Source: Corythucha ciliata (lineage: Eukaryota > Arthropoda > Insecta > Hemiptera > Tingidae). Taken from it: a stretch of 64,000 nt of DNA. A program made the translations under genes and the position numbers. Positions within the stretch are counted from its first letter, which is position 1, and each line of letters opens with the position of its first letter. The stretch covers positions 41,788,001 through 41,852,000 of the forward strand of contig CM075943.1 in assembly GCA_038030265.1 (NCBI GenBank). Direction: 5' to 3'. Under the pieces are notes generated by a model that was given only the letters and a program-made list of their open reading frames with translations, was not told the origin of the DNA and did not search any database. Of the stretch, positions 34,914 through 45,614 are shown in pieces.

Positions 34914-35043
34914 GCCTTCACAAGCTTTATGTTTGTGTTGTGTGGTGTCTATGCAACCTATCAAATTGCTTCATTTTTCGAGGGAATAAATTTGATTTGT
35001 TGCATAGACTCCACACAACGCAAACATAGAGCTTGTGAACGGG
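34914..35043. mobile_element. Foldback MITE, family CCCGTTCACAAG, copy 3
   Basis: It begins 'ccttcacaagctttatg' (first bases degenerate) and ends 'catagagcttgtgaacggg'. The core is in the opposite orientation to copy 2: 'tatcaaattgcttcattttt' then 'cgagggaa'. A back-to-back pair of one family suggests insertion of one copy into the end of the other. Confidence 0.75.
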
Positions 35044-35365
35044 CCTTAGCTTTATGAATGTATTTGCTTTTAAAGCTTTATGTATGTAGTTGTAAATTGA
35101 TTTGTTTCAAAATAATAAATGAAGTGAAAATATCACCACGAAAAATAAGCGGTTTCCCACTTCCCGTTGTAGGTTTGGTGATATACCCGTCAAGAAGAAC
35201 ATGAACCCGCGTCCAGCGCACTCTCGACTAGTTACAACATCTCTTCCTTCTATTTTCCTTACAGAATTGGTTGACCTACAGTTTACCAAAGATAAGTGTT
35301 ATTATCAAGCCGAAGTTCCATTGGAAACGGTTTGGTTTGGGTAAGGAAAAATAGCTAGAGGGGCT

Positions 35366-35410
35366 GAACACAGGAGAGCGAGGTCCACGTTTAACTTGAC
35401 GGGCTATAGG
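35366..35410. repeat. Inverted repeat, right copy
   Basis: 'acacaggagagcgaggtcca' then 'cgtttaacttgacgggctatag' is the reverse complement partner of 31868-31912. It is about 44 bp with roughly four mismatches. Confidence 0.6.
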
Positions 35411-35774
35411 TGTAATTACAGTTTTTGGAAATGAAAAAAATTAACGACTGTAGGCAAAATAGCGTACGATACTCGGTCATAATGGGCATTTCAGGTTCAG
35501 ACACTCGACTCTCGACTTGCGACTCGTGCCGGCAGCTTGCGCCCTCAACCGAAATAGCCTTCATTGCGACCTATGAATTTAAAGTAATTTTTAAATTATT
35601 TTAGATTGGATTTGTCATCCTTACTGCTGAAGCGCTCATATTTTCCAATTTACGCTATTCATAAGTTAATATTTAATCAAAGGATTGTCAAGAAAATACA
35701 GGTCGATTTCTTCCATCTTGGCTGGATGACAACAACGTTCTGACAAACGATCAGAATAGAAACTCGTATAGTGG
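35411..35774. other. No recognisable gene
   Basis: AT-rich with no feature recognised. The word 'gactcgactctcgacttgcg' at about 35500 is a small GACTC-rich patch. Confidence 0.35.
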
Positions 35775-36090
35775 AACCACCCTTGTTCTGACGAGGATTT
35801 CGGACAAATTCTTCAGAACAAATTTTCGTCGGAAATCGCATGCATAGTAATTGTAGCCTAAGGCTAGTAGGCATAGTAACCGTAGCGTTATAGGCTTCGG
35901 TTACTACGCATGCGATTTCTGACAAAATTGTGTTCTGACGAATGCGCTTAAACAAACAAAAATCTGCTTTTCAATGAAAGTGGTTACTATGGGAGAGAAA
36001 TCCTCGTCAGAATGCGTACGGGGAACAAACTCGTCAGAACAAATTTTCTTCAGTAATCGCATGCGTAGTAACCGAAGCCTAAGGCTCCTG
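35775..36090. mobile_element. Foldback MITE plus an adjacent half copy ('CAGAACAAATTTTC.TC')
   Basis: The left arm 'ttcagaacaaattttcgtcg' then 'gaaatcgcatgcatagtaa' (about 35811-35850) pairs with the right arm 'ggttactacgcatgcgattt' then 'ctgac..aattgtgttctgacg' (about 35898-35940). A second left-arm-like sequence 'cagaacaaattttcttcag' then 'taatcgcatgcgtagtaacc' lies at about 36036-36080 without a partner arm. The region is repetitive and non-coding. Confidence 0.65.
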
Positions 36091-36104
36091 AACAGATTAT
36101 TCCT

Positions 36105-36345
36105 GCACTTGAAATGGCTAAATCAATCATCCATTTGCCAAAAATGGCCAAAGTGACCATTCGCACCTTGCCGTGCGGACCATTCGTGCCCAAACAACGG
36201 TTAGACTTACTATTCGCGTACTAAAATGGCAGAACTGGCAGTTCGCGCCCTGAAAATGGAAAAACCGACGATTCGCGCCGAGAAAATGGCTAAACTGGCG
36301 ATTCGATCACTAAAATCGATTAACTGGGTCATTCGTTTCATCCCC
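36105..36345. repeat. Degenerate ~30-bp repeat array, family C
   Basis: Units are 'gaaatggctaaatcaatc', 'aaaaatggccaaagtgacc', 'aaaatggcagaactggcag', 'aaaatggaaaaaccgacg' and 'aaaatggctaaactggcg', each followed by 'attcgcgcc'-like ends. The spacing is about 30 bp, and this is the cleanest stretch of family C. Confidence 0.7.
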
Positions 36346-37000
36346 AAACAGGGCCCTCTCCGCCTGAACGAATCACCGACTCACCTCCTCCCCCGATGGT
36401 TCCTGTAATACTTCGACGTGCAAGGATGGCGCTATAAAAATGCAATTGACGCTCTAAAAATAACTACACGGAGCCTTCCTGTTGCAGCACGTCGGCTGAG
36501 TCTTTCTGAGGTTGAAGTGTCTGGCTGATGAATCGAATTTATGGTGTCACGTTTCATGTTTTGTGGGCCTATGATAGGTTTATGGGTAGAGGGCGGGGGT
36601 CAAAGTTAGTAGTTATCGAACTGAAAAATCTAAAAATGTTCGTGTTCAATCTACAGTTTTACAGCTTATCAGCAATTTTCGTGCTCGTGGTAGCGTTACG
36701 ATCGCAGTCATGCGCTGAACAGCCATTTTATGGTGTGAAGTGATTTGGGGACGGATACATTTTGGGGGGATTTAACAATTTCCTCGCTACTCCCGGAGCC
36801 AGCGTGAGACCTGGGACTCAAACTCACACCTGGGCGCGGCCCCAAAGGAGGGGGCTCGAGTCCTCTGAGCCCCTCCCTATAGATCCTCACCTGATACGAG
36901 TATTCTTCCGAGCGTCAGATTGCGATGTGCTCTCAAGTCTGTAACTATCTTGCCATACAGAATTAAGTGTTCAATTTTATAGACAATGTTCTTCCAATGT
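36346..37000. other. No recognisable gene
   Basis: A GC-richer patch at about 36785-36880 contains the inverted words 'gggggctcgagtcc' / 'ctgagcccctcc'. Open frames there run on both strands and are not convincing. Confidence 0.35.
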
Positions 37001-37007
37001 TTCCTGA

Positions 37008-37100
37008 AGTCGGTCAGGAAATTTCACGAAACTGGTCAGGGAAAACCGGGAAAAGTCAGGGAATTCCGTGCGATCCATTATGTGGCAACCCTGAAAGTTG
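37008..37100. repeat. 'GGTCAGGGAAA' short-period repeat with 'GTGGCAACCCTG' end
   Basis: 'ggtcaggaaatttcacgaaa', 'ctggtcagggaaaaccggg' and 'aaaagtcagggaattcc' follow one another, then 'tgtggcaaccctgaa'. Similar GTCAGGGAA strings flanked by CAGGGTTGCCAC occur near DNA-transposon remnants in animal genomes as far as I recall; I did not find the matching end here. Confidence 0.45.
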
Positions 37101-37208
37101 AATTCGATCGAATTCAATTTTCAATTCGATTTCGACTATGTTCCGTGGCCAAAAAAATCAGAAAAGAAAAGCCAATAAACTAGACCGCAAATGCCGGTTT
37201 ACAGCTGA

Positions 37209-37225
37209 AAAAAAAAAAAAAAAAT
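37209..37225. repeat. Poly(A) tract
   Basis: A run of about 17 A. No SINE-like head or target duplication is visible upstream. Confidence 0.6.
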
Positions 37226-37384
37226 TTGAAACATTTTTTTCTGTTTCATGGAGCTTCTGCTTTTGAGATCTCGTAAAAACACGACTTGGTCTCTTCTGGA
37301 AGGGGGGAGGGCAGTGCTGAATATTTTAAAAAAATCAATTTGGGAAGTAAAAAACTGATGGATACCAAAAGTCGCAATTCTGGT

Positions 37385-37770
37385 CTTTCCGTCGATGAAA
37401 TTGAGAAAACTGGCGAGTTGGGTGAATTCTCGGGATAAAGTTTTAAAAGGTCGCACAGTTTTACCTGTGTCCACGGATAGAGTTGAGAAAAACCGCGTCT
37501 CGTATTACCAATGCGCAAGATTTGAGAAATTCGCTCACTCAAAAAACATATGTCGCGATTTCTTTTTTTCTCTCAAACCCAATTTTATGAGTTCGGCTTT
37601 TCAAAAAGTCAATTTTACGGTGTTCAGTCATTGAAAACGCCAATTTCCTAGGCCTCCGTCACCTGTTTAACTTTCTTCGAAAAAGCTCATTTTGTGGGTT
37701 TGGGTAATCACAAATGAGTTTTGATAGAACGGCCTCGTTCTGTAAGAAATCAGTTTGGGAGTATTTTGGC
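37385..37770. repeat. Degenerate ~30-bp repeat array, family B
   Basis: Units include 'gatgaaattgagaaaactgg', 'gttgagaaaaaccgcgtc', 'caaacccaattttatgag' and 'aaaagtcaattttacgg'. It joins family A-like and family B-like words, which suggests the families are related. Confidence 0.55.
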
Positions 37771-37779
37771 TCGCATATC

Positions 37780-37875
37780 CTCTCTAATCACGATTTGGCT
37801 CTTCAGAAAACCCGAGGCTGGTGAACTTTAATACACCCAGTGCTATCCTCGCTCTTTCTCGATAGGCCTGCATCC
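37780..37875 (-). repeat. GC-rich block next to GGAGC minisatellite
   Basis: Read on the minus strand: 'aggcctatcgagaaagagcg' then 'aggatagcactgggtgta'. This resembles the blocks at 11120-11235 and 46430-46535. Here it lies on the other side of the array relative to its orientation. Confidence 0.4.
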
Positions 37876-38340
37876 AACCACAGTAAAACTCAAAACTCCA
37901 AAACCATAAGGAAGATCCTACCACGCAAAGGTCCAACCACAGCAGAGGTCTAACCCCAAGGGCGCAAAGCAAGGCAAAGCTCCAACTACAAAAAGATTTA
38001 ACCACAGCTAGAACCTCCAACCTCAGTAACGTCCCAACCACACCAATCTGCTCCAAGCCACAGTAAATCTCGAACCACAAAGAAAGACCAACCATAGCAT
38101 ATCCAACAGAAGCAAAGCTCCAACCACATCGATGTTCCTACAACAACGAAGGTCCAACTTCAGCAAAGGTCTAACCACATCAAAGGTCCAACCACAGCAA
38201 TAACCACTGTTAGATTCTCCAACAATAGTAGAGAGGCAAGAATAACAAAGCTCCAAACCACAGAAAAGCGCCAAATACAAAGAAACCAGCCACCCAAAAC
38301 AAAGAAAAACCAAACAAAGAAAGGCAACCACTGCCTGCAT
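37876..38340 (-). repeat. GGAGC/TGTGGTT minisatellite, minus orientation
   Basis: Plus-strand words 'aaagctccaaccacagc', 'aaaggtctaaccacagc', 'aggtccaaccacag' and 'ctccaacaatag' repeat about every 22-28 bp. Long minus-strand frames (103 and 105 codons) rich in Leu, Cys, Trp and Val come from this composition. Confidence 0.75.
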
Positions 38341-38344
38341 TTGC

Positions 38345-38475
38345 GGATAACATTGAGAAAGCCGCTAATTCATAAATGAAATTGGGTAAAACAGCGAGTC
38401 GAATCAAAAAGCACAAATCACGGTTCAGCGTTTTTTTCCGAATTTTAACCGAGAAGTAGCCATCAGAAATCGTCC
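38345..38475. repeat. Short ~30-mer cluster (family A/B)
   Basis: 'aacattgagaaagccgctaa' then 'ttcataaatgaaattggg', and 'gcgtttttttccgaatttta' then 'accgagaagtagcc'. Both orientations occur within 130 bp. Confidence 0.45.
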
Positions 38476-41160
38476 AAAAAGCGGCTTATAGCAAAAATTC
38501 GATCCCAAAACACACACTTCTCCAGTCCCTTCATCGCAAACTCAAAAATGAACTGGTAAACTGGCAAAGACATCGGAGTTGATTGATACGCTTAACTTTC
38601 GGCGTTGTGACTCAAGCAAAATGACTGCTATAGAGAGCATTGCTATGCATAGACGGCCTGCTAAAGCCCTTGAGATCCCAAGACAGCGTGTTTTTCTGTG
38701 CTTCATGAAAGACACAATCCCGTGGTTTCTTCCACTGAGCGCCTAATTCACCCAGGTCAGCCGAAGGGATGGGCATGGAGTGTTTCCTTAGTGAGAATGA
38801 CGAGGGGAATTAATGGAAACAAAATGTCATTATTGTTAATTGTTATATTTGAATCTTAAGAGTTGGGACTTTTATCTTAGGGGAGATATTAGAGAAGAAA
38901 AATCCTGGATACCTATAACATTTAAAATTTTTATTACGATAAACAATCAAACTTACAGTCTGCTAGAATAGTTATTTATGGATCATTTTACAGCTCACTG
39001 CGATAAAGATAATCCAAGGATCATTTACATTTTATAAGAAACTGAGGGTTTAAACTCACGGGGAGGGTTATACGAGAGAAAATGCAGTTGTTATGTTCCA
39101 TACAAATACTACCTGCTTTAAAAGGCTGAGCTCAGCAAAAAAAAAGAAAGAAGAAAAAAGGGCGTTTCCCGTGGTAATTAAATAACGATTAAGTTCCTCA
39201 CCGTGGCCTGCCGCTTAGAAGAAAAGGGTAATAAAAAGAATGCAAAGAGAAAACATGAAAAAACCTCCACATCACAATGAGCTTGGTTGAGGAAATTTTT
39301 ATTAGTGGAAAGCGAGAGGGAGGGTGAACAAGTGAGATGAAGAAGAATAAGAAATGATAGAGTGATAGTACCAGAGTGAGTGAGCTAAGGGAGTGGGAAA
39401 AGGCCAACGCGCAACATTAAAGTAGTATTTTAAAAGATAAATTACACAGATAAAGGATTACGCTTTCCAATTACAAGTTTTGCCGACCAAAACCAACTTT
39501 TTGCAAAACCAACTTGATTTCTTCTTCACTTGTGTAATTTTTAAACTTCAAGTAGATTTCTCAAAATATGGCCAGTCTTTATGACATTGTACACTGTTCG
39601 AAGAATTTATGCTGCAAGGTAAGACTTAAGAGCCAAATTTTGGCTCTTAGGGATCGAACCCTCTTCTAAAGGTCCAAAGTTGAAAAATGAAGGAAGAGCT
39701 TCTGGTCAAACACCGGGGAAATCATCGTATATTCATCCTCAACAGTGCCACTAAAATAGCGGCGGAGCCCAGAACTCAACCATCACTCGCAAGATGTTAA
39801 GGTTTTTTTACTTCCATGTTCTCTTTTTATTGACTCAGCGTCTAAATGTTACAGAAAAATTTATGTTGATTTGAAGTAAAACACCGCTTTCTTTGAGGAA
39901 AATGGAGTTCATCTTAGCTAAAGAGAGTAAATAAAAAGTCATTCGATTTAAAAGAGAGTTTTTTATTTACATTTTAAATCAAAATAAAAAAGGAGGAAAA
40001 TGGAGTGTTTAGCCCGTTTGAGATAACTTTACGCGTTCCAGTGAATATGTATAAAAGAGAGAGAAAAAAATGAAGATGCCTAGGCAAGACTATTTTATTA
40101 TCAACATCTTTTTCTTGGAAAATGCTAGCCGTATTATGCTGATGATAACGTAATCGATTATACTCTCGTAGCTGTATATAAATATATATTTCCTCTCAAA
40201 ACCTTTCCACTTTTGGGTCTTATCATGCAGAATTCCGAATAGAGCAGGTGCACGGAATGAGTTCAAAGAGCAAAAGGAGGGTGAGGAAGACGAAAAGCAA
40301 CCCTCTCTGCCTCTAGGATCCATGGCTCCCACAGCCCTTTCACTCCTCACGCGCACCATCAGCATTCTCAACCCCCTACCTATTGCTAGCATCCTCACTC
40401 TTACCCACCACAACCCCCCCCCCCAACATTCTTTCACACTACTGATTTGCATATAAATAAGACAGAATCTACCCCCCACCCCACCCGTCCCTCAACTTCC
40501 ACTGTCATCCACCAGCCATCAACATCCAACGACCTCGGTCTCTCTTGTGGTCTCAAACACTTTATTTTCCATATTTTCCCCCTCACCGCCACCTCTCTCC
40601 ACTAAAACACCACGGGGTTATTTTTTTGATTTATGTCCATCCGTTCCCCGGAGGGGATGGAAAAAAAAGGTGCGCTTGCCTAGGGACAAATCTTGAATTC
40701 AACCCCTTTTATACCCCGGGGACATATTTTTATTTTGCCCGAGACTTCAAAAGAAGTTGGATTAAAAATATAAAAAAACAAAACCATGGAGGGGGGGTTC
40801 TGCGGAATTGCAGATATTTGGTAGCTACGTAGTTACTTTCGGAAGAGATATTATACTTCTTGGAAATTAGTGGATCACAGGTCTGGAAACACGTTTTGAT
40901 GATACTTTAATGAATGAATTCCTAGAATGAATGAAGACTTCTTACAGCGGAACATTAATATTATTCAAGTTTTCCGAACCGTATTATATTTCCACCGTAC
41001 TACGAGCCCCCGAGGACATATCGTATTAGATTTCATACCGTAAAAAATGCAGTTCGTCCGTGCCGATGGGTTTCCCCGACAACAACGAAACCTTTTTGTT
41101 ACCTTGCCTTCAGGCCTACACAAACAACTTGTAAACGAAGCTTTCGCAGACTCCGGGGCT
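38476..41160. other. No recognisable gene
   Basis: AT-rich. The 129-codon minus frame at 40090-40479 has no recognised domain and crosses a C run, so I treat it as chance. The block near 40640-40745 has 'ccccggggacatattttt' followed by 'ttttgccc', reminiscent of the middle of the ~470-bp repeat. Confidence 0.4.
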
Positions 41161-41264
41161 ATTCTGTAACTCTTAACGCGTGCGTTAGCGAATTTTCTCA
41201 GCTGATAACTTTCAATTATTCACCTTGTTTATTTCGCTAACGCACGCGTTAAGAGTTACAGAAT
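41161..41264. mobile_element. Near-perfect short foldback MITE, termini ATTCTGTAACTC
   Basis: The left arm attctgtaactcttaacgcg then 'tgcgttagcgaa' is the exact reverse complement of the right arm ('ttcgctaacgcacgcgttaa' then 'gagttacagaat'). The arms are 32 bp around a loop of about 40 bp. It is flanked by G-rich sequence on both sides. The lack of mismatches suggests recent activity or selection. Confidence 0.8.
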
Positions 41265-42424
41265 GGGGGGCAGATCAGAGTTTGTATTACAAACGTTGAA
41301 TTTCCTGTAGAGGGCAACTTTTCAAATCAGAATAGCGTTATGCAGGAGTTGTGCTTCAAGTAGGAGGGCTGGAGGAAAATTCAGTTTGAATCTCCTGATC
41401 GGGAAAGAACAAGGGGGCTCCGTGAACTTTGGACAACGCCACGCAGTAGTGACAGAGGCCTGTGGCCACCTTAGGACTCTCGGGGAGGTGAGGTTCGAAT
41501 AATATACGTCTGTGCTTTGGATAAATATTGATAGCGAAAGCTGAAATTTTATAATACGGAATGGGCCTAATTCATTTCAAAATTAAAGGCCTCATAAAAA
41601 AAGAGAGTGTGTGAAAAGACGACGTTAATGAAAAGGGAGTAACTATCTCAGCTCTATTTGCGTAACTATGTTTCCCTTCTTATCCCGAGCCAACATAAAG
41701 ATGCCAAAACAGACGACTGCATAATTATTATGTTAAGTGAATTCCTCTTTTCCCATCTTCATAAGAAACGTCTGTTCTATTTTACGGAAGAATTGCGAGA
41801 GGATGGCAAAAAATGTATCCCTCTGCTTCTTTTAATTCTACCCGAGGCTGTCGTCAACGTCGACGAAAACCACAGGATTTTGCCCCAGAGCGATAAGGCG
41901 ATAAGAAACTGCTAGGGATCTTCCTCTCTCGAAGGACTCACAAGGTAAAAACAGGGAAAGGGGGAAGAAAGCTTCTCCACAGTCAAAGAAAAGACCCTCG
42001 AGGGGATATCCTAACCACCCGGAGTTTATTCCGCATCTCGACGGTAAGAGAGGGGGGAAGAGTCAGGGGGGATAGAGGCGGTTGTATTGAGTTGAGTGTA
42101 CATGAGTGAAAGGATGGTAGTGGAAGAGCTGGTTTTGCTGCAAAAGCTTCAGCCTTACCTTTACTCTTCAAACTCTTTGCAACGTTCTCAACTCACTTGA
42201 AGCCCTAGGGATCCCCCCCGCCATCATGGAAACTTCACTCACACTTTGAGTGCGGTGGAATACGAAAGAGGGGGTGATCAATTTGAGTTAGATATTCAAG
42301 TTGACGTTCGTTCTTTTCCCTTTTCGTACCTTTTATTGTCACAAAAAGTGTAATTTGTAGAAGAGCCAGCTCGTAATTAACTGATAACGGCGTTGCGAAT
42401 GAGTTATTCTAGTTTTAATGGGAA
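41265..42424. other. No recognisable gene
   Basis: Short frames up to 85 codons, none recognised, with no repeat structure seen. Confidence 0.4.
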
Positions 42425-43080
42425 ACATGAGAAAAAATCAGGTCATCCCCGAACTCAAAAAACCACGTTCAAGGTTACACTAAATGAGTTATAATGCATG
42501 GCCCCGAAATGGAAAGATATGCTAATTCCCGCAATACTTAACGTGTAATGCATGGCTAGGAGTATAGTTGGAGTGGGCTCTGATTATAAGCCAAATTGGC
42601 CGTTTTGGCCATGAAATGATGAACGGGGAAGAGCAAAGAGTACAGGTACCACGAAATATGCACTGTCACCCCTCTCAACCCAAATTTCGCCCATTTGGCA
42701 CTTTAAAAATCATTCTCGTGGAGCTCTCTCAAAACCCAAATTTCGTGAATTCCGGATCTTACAGATCCGGGTTTAGCTCACCCAAAAAGACAACCGGGTA
42801 GACGATACAATTGATTATTCTCGAGTCACCTTTCTTTTTTCTTCATGCTCTTGGTTGCATCGGTGGCTATAATTTGTGAGTTTTTATTCTTTTACACCCA
42901 AATTTTGGACATTTGAGCCAAATCAATTTTGCGAGTTTAGCCCGGACTACACCCAGAATCCACGCCAGAATTTCGCGTGTTTTACTCACTCGAAAAGCCA
43001 ATTTTGCAGGACTGTGTCCCTAAAACCAATTTCGAGGGTACAGCCATTTCAAACGCGTATTTCAAAAGCGTACTTTCGGG
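42425..43080. repeat. Degenerate ~30-bp repeat array, family B
   Basis: Units include 'caacccaaatttcgccca', 'aaaacccaaatttcgtgaa', 'tacacccaaattttggac', 'aaaagccaattttgcag' and 'aaaaccaatttcgagg'. Copies are spaced unevenly (about 30-55 bp). It passes directly into a family A array. Confidence 0.6.
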
Positions 43081-43605
43081 GCTAAAATGGAGAAAAACGC
43101 TAACTCACTCAAAAATGAGAAAGACTAGTTGCTGTGAAAAATGCTAATTTACTGATGAAATTGAGAAAAATGCGCCAATTCGTCGCTAAAATTGATGAAA
43201 AGCGCCAAATTCCAGGTAAAATAGATAAGAAAAAGGCTAATTCGTGGTGAAACCGGAAAAGATCGAATTAACGGATGAAATAAAGGAAAACATTAATTCA
43301 CTGCTAAAATTGGATAAAAATGCTATTACACAACTAAAATTGAGCAAAATTAGTAAATCATCGCTAAAACTGAGAAAATGAGCGCACTCATTCGAAAACT
43401 AAGAAAACGCTAATTAAACGCGAAATCAGAAAAATCGCTTAACCGTGACTAAAATTTGGAAAAAGTACCAATTTGCAGCTAAAAAGGTGAAAACAGCTGA
43501 TTTCAGGCTAAAATTAGAAAAAGCGCTATAACTCGCAGCTAAAATTGAGAAAATGTGCTAATTCGCAGATGAAATTGAGAAAACACCCATCCGTGGTTTT
43601 CGGAG
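43080..43605 (+). repeat. Degenerate ~30-bp repeat array, family A, clearest example
   Basis: About seventeen imperfect units of 28-34 bp run without a break. The typical unit is gctaaaattgagaaaaagcg then ctaattcgc. It ends with 'ccgtggttttcggaggcaac' then 'ttcg', the accessory motif seen reversed in the minus-orientation arrays. No frame runs through it. Confidence 0.8.
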
Positions 43606-43639
43606 GCAACTTCGAAGATTTGAGGATTTTTAGGGTTGA

Positions 43640-43700
43640 AAATAGGGCCGTCTTTATTAAAGTTGGGGCCCCGGGCCCGGAATAACAATGGGCCCCCTTT
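43640..43700. repeat. GC-rich palindromic patch 'ggggccccgggcccgg'
   Basis: 'gggccgtctttattaaagtt' is followed by 'ggggccccgggcccgg' and 'gggccccctttatta'. A similar patch lies at about 45448-45490 ('acggggccccggggccc') and a weaker one at about 46468. They may be termini of one dispersed repeat. Confidence 0.4.
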
Positions 43701-43729
43701 ATTACCGAATTTCACTCGCTAAAATACAT

Positions 43730-43980
43730 ATTGTATCCGATATAGTAATTTTTCAGGTTTTACACTTTTGCAGGTCTGACTCACTAAAATGAACATGTTC
43801 GCTGATTTCGCACTCGCGGATTTTTCTCGCTAAAACCCAATTTTCGCGGTTCTAACTCACAGAAAACCTAATCGTGGTTGTTCTACTGCTAAGAAACAAA
43901 TTTTGCGGCTGTTTATTGCTGACAAACCATTCGCCTCTACGACGAAAGTGTCCAGTTTGGGGGACTATGTAGAAAACCGC
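43730..43980. repeat. Degenerate ~30-bp repeat array, family B
   Basis: 'gctaaaacccaattttcgcg', 'ctcacagaaaacctaatcg', 'gctaagaaacaaattttgc' and 'ctgacaaaccattcgcc' are spaced about 30 bp apart. Confidence 0.55.
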
Positions 43981-44339
43981 AGTTGCCATTCAACAGGGCC
44001 TTCCAGGGGCCGAAAATTCAATGTTCAATTCCAAAAATATACTCTCTCGGGGGAAAAACGTCCGTTATTCGACCAAAATTCATAAATAGAATGCGAAAAA
44101 TACAGTTTTACAGCAGAGATGTTAGGTTTTGACAGTTCTCGACCCTTTAACTATGCTAATTCAGTTTCTGGGGTCGAATTGACGATTTCTCGCTTCGACT
44201 TACCTCACGTTATAATTGATGGACTACCGAGTTCTCTTTCTGGGGACTCATCCCCGATTATAAACCTGTAATAGGCATTGGGATGCATCTGACTTGTTCT
44301 CACCACATAAAGCTGCCCGCCCCTAGATCAAAGGCTTGC

Positions 44340-45265
44340 TACGCCCCTGCCGTAAACTAGCGATTTTTCCTCTTTTAGACAAGAATAGGCGTTTTTTCTC
44401 AATTTTAGACGCGAATTAGCTATTTTTCTCCCTTACATCCGCGATTAGAGTTTTTTTAACTTAAGCTGTGAATAAGCACTTTTCAAACATCTTAGTCGAC
44501 AATATGAGTTTTTCTCGATTTTAGCCACGAATTAGCAATTTATTTTGCTTTAGCCATGACTTAGCAATTTATCTCAACAACGAAGTGGCCGTTAAAACCG
44601 TGAATTTTCTCAGGTTTTGCGCTTTAAGTAAGGATGCCCCACAAAGTATCGCCTCGTTTCCCAATTTCAGCTTTAAAAGATCACTTGTTTTCATTTCTAG
44701 CGGCAATTATCACTTGTTCTTAATTTTGGCCATGAATGTGCGATTTTTTCACATCTAGGTGTGCAGTACTAAATTTTAGGTTGCCGGGTTGATTTTCGCG
44801 TGCGTCAGTAAATAAGGATGCCCCGTAAATTATCGCTTTTTTCAAATTTCGCCGCGCACAAAGTTAGTACTTTTTCTCATTCTTGGCCGCGAATTAGCAC
44901 TTCTCAATTTTGACCACGAATACACGATTTTATCACACTTAGCCATGCTGCCACATACCGCATTTAGCGCTTTTTCTCTCATTTTAGCATCGAATTAGCA
45001 ATTTTTCTCAATTTCAGCAGCAAACTGCGAATTTATGGTGCTAAAATTGGGAAAAATCAGTAATTCACCGATGAACTGGATAAAAAGCGCTAATTAACTC
45101 AAAGGCAAATGTGAAAAAATCGCAAATTCTTGTCGAAAAAACAAGTAATTTTTTCCCAATTTATTAGCGAATAAAACGGTGTATTCACACATGGCGATGA
45201 ATTGCCGCTTTTTTCTCAATTTTAACCGAGAATCAGGATTTATCACACTTATGGGCGTGGATTAG
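44340..45265 (-). repeat. Long degenerate ~30-bp repeat array, family A, mostly minus orientation
   Basis: Roughly 900 bp of units such as 'caattttagacgcgaattag', 'ttagccacgaattagcaat', 'ttggccgcgaattagcac' and 'cattttagcatcgaattagc'. It flips to plus orientation at about 45040-45130 ('gctaaaattgggaaaaatc') and back again. Two copies of 'aaggatgcccc(a/g)(c/t)aaa' at about 44630 and 44815 are an internal direct repeat. Confidence 0.75.
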
Positions 45266-45614
45266 CTAAGGACCCCTTCCAATAATTATTTTTTGCCCCT
45301 CATCCATTCACCGTTGCGCTTCTGGTTTCGCATCAAAAACAAAAACAAAAATAAATATTTTATATTTAGATTCGATCAACGTTGGTCGCCTATCGATAGA
45401 AGACGAGTATATTTCTTCCATATATTAGAAAAAAGATTTGAAGAATCCTGGCCCCCCTTGACACGGGGCCCCGGGGCCCAGGCCCGTCAGGCTCCAGCCT
45501 TAAGACGGCACTTGTTGATAATGCTGTTTGAATTGAAAAATCTGAAATGAGCCGTATTGGGTATAAGTGCTAGTTTTTCAGCAAATATGTCATTGATTTT
45601 GGAGCTAAATAATA
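45266..45614. other. No recognisable gene
   Basis: Contains the 'ggggccccggggccc' patch at about 45460-45480. No gene seen. Confidence 0.35.

Noticed and set aside
37784..38416. Minus-strand frames rich in Leu, Cys, Trp and Val that look like membrane proteins
   Set aside because: They are the translation of the TGTGGTTGGAGC minisatellite. Similar hydrophobic frames arise at the other arrays.
40090..40479. 129-codon minus frame
   Set aside because: It crosses a C homopolymer, is low-complexity and Gly/Arg-rich in the middle, and has no domain.
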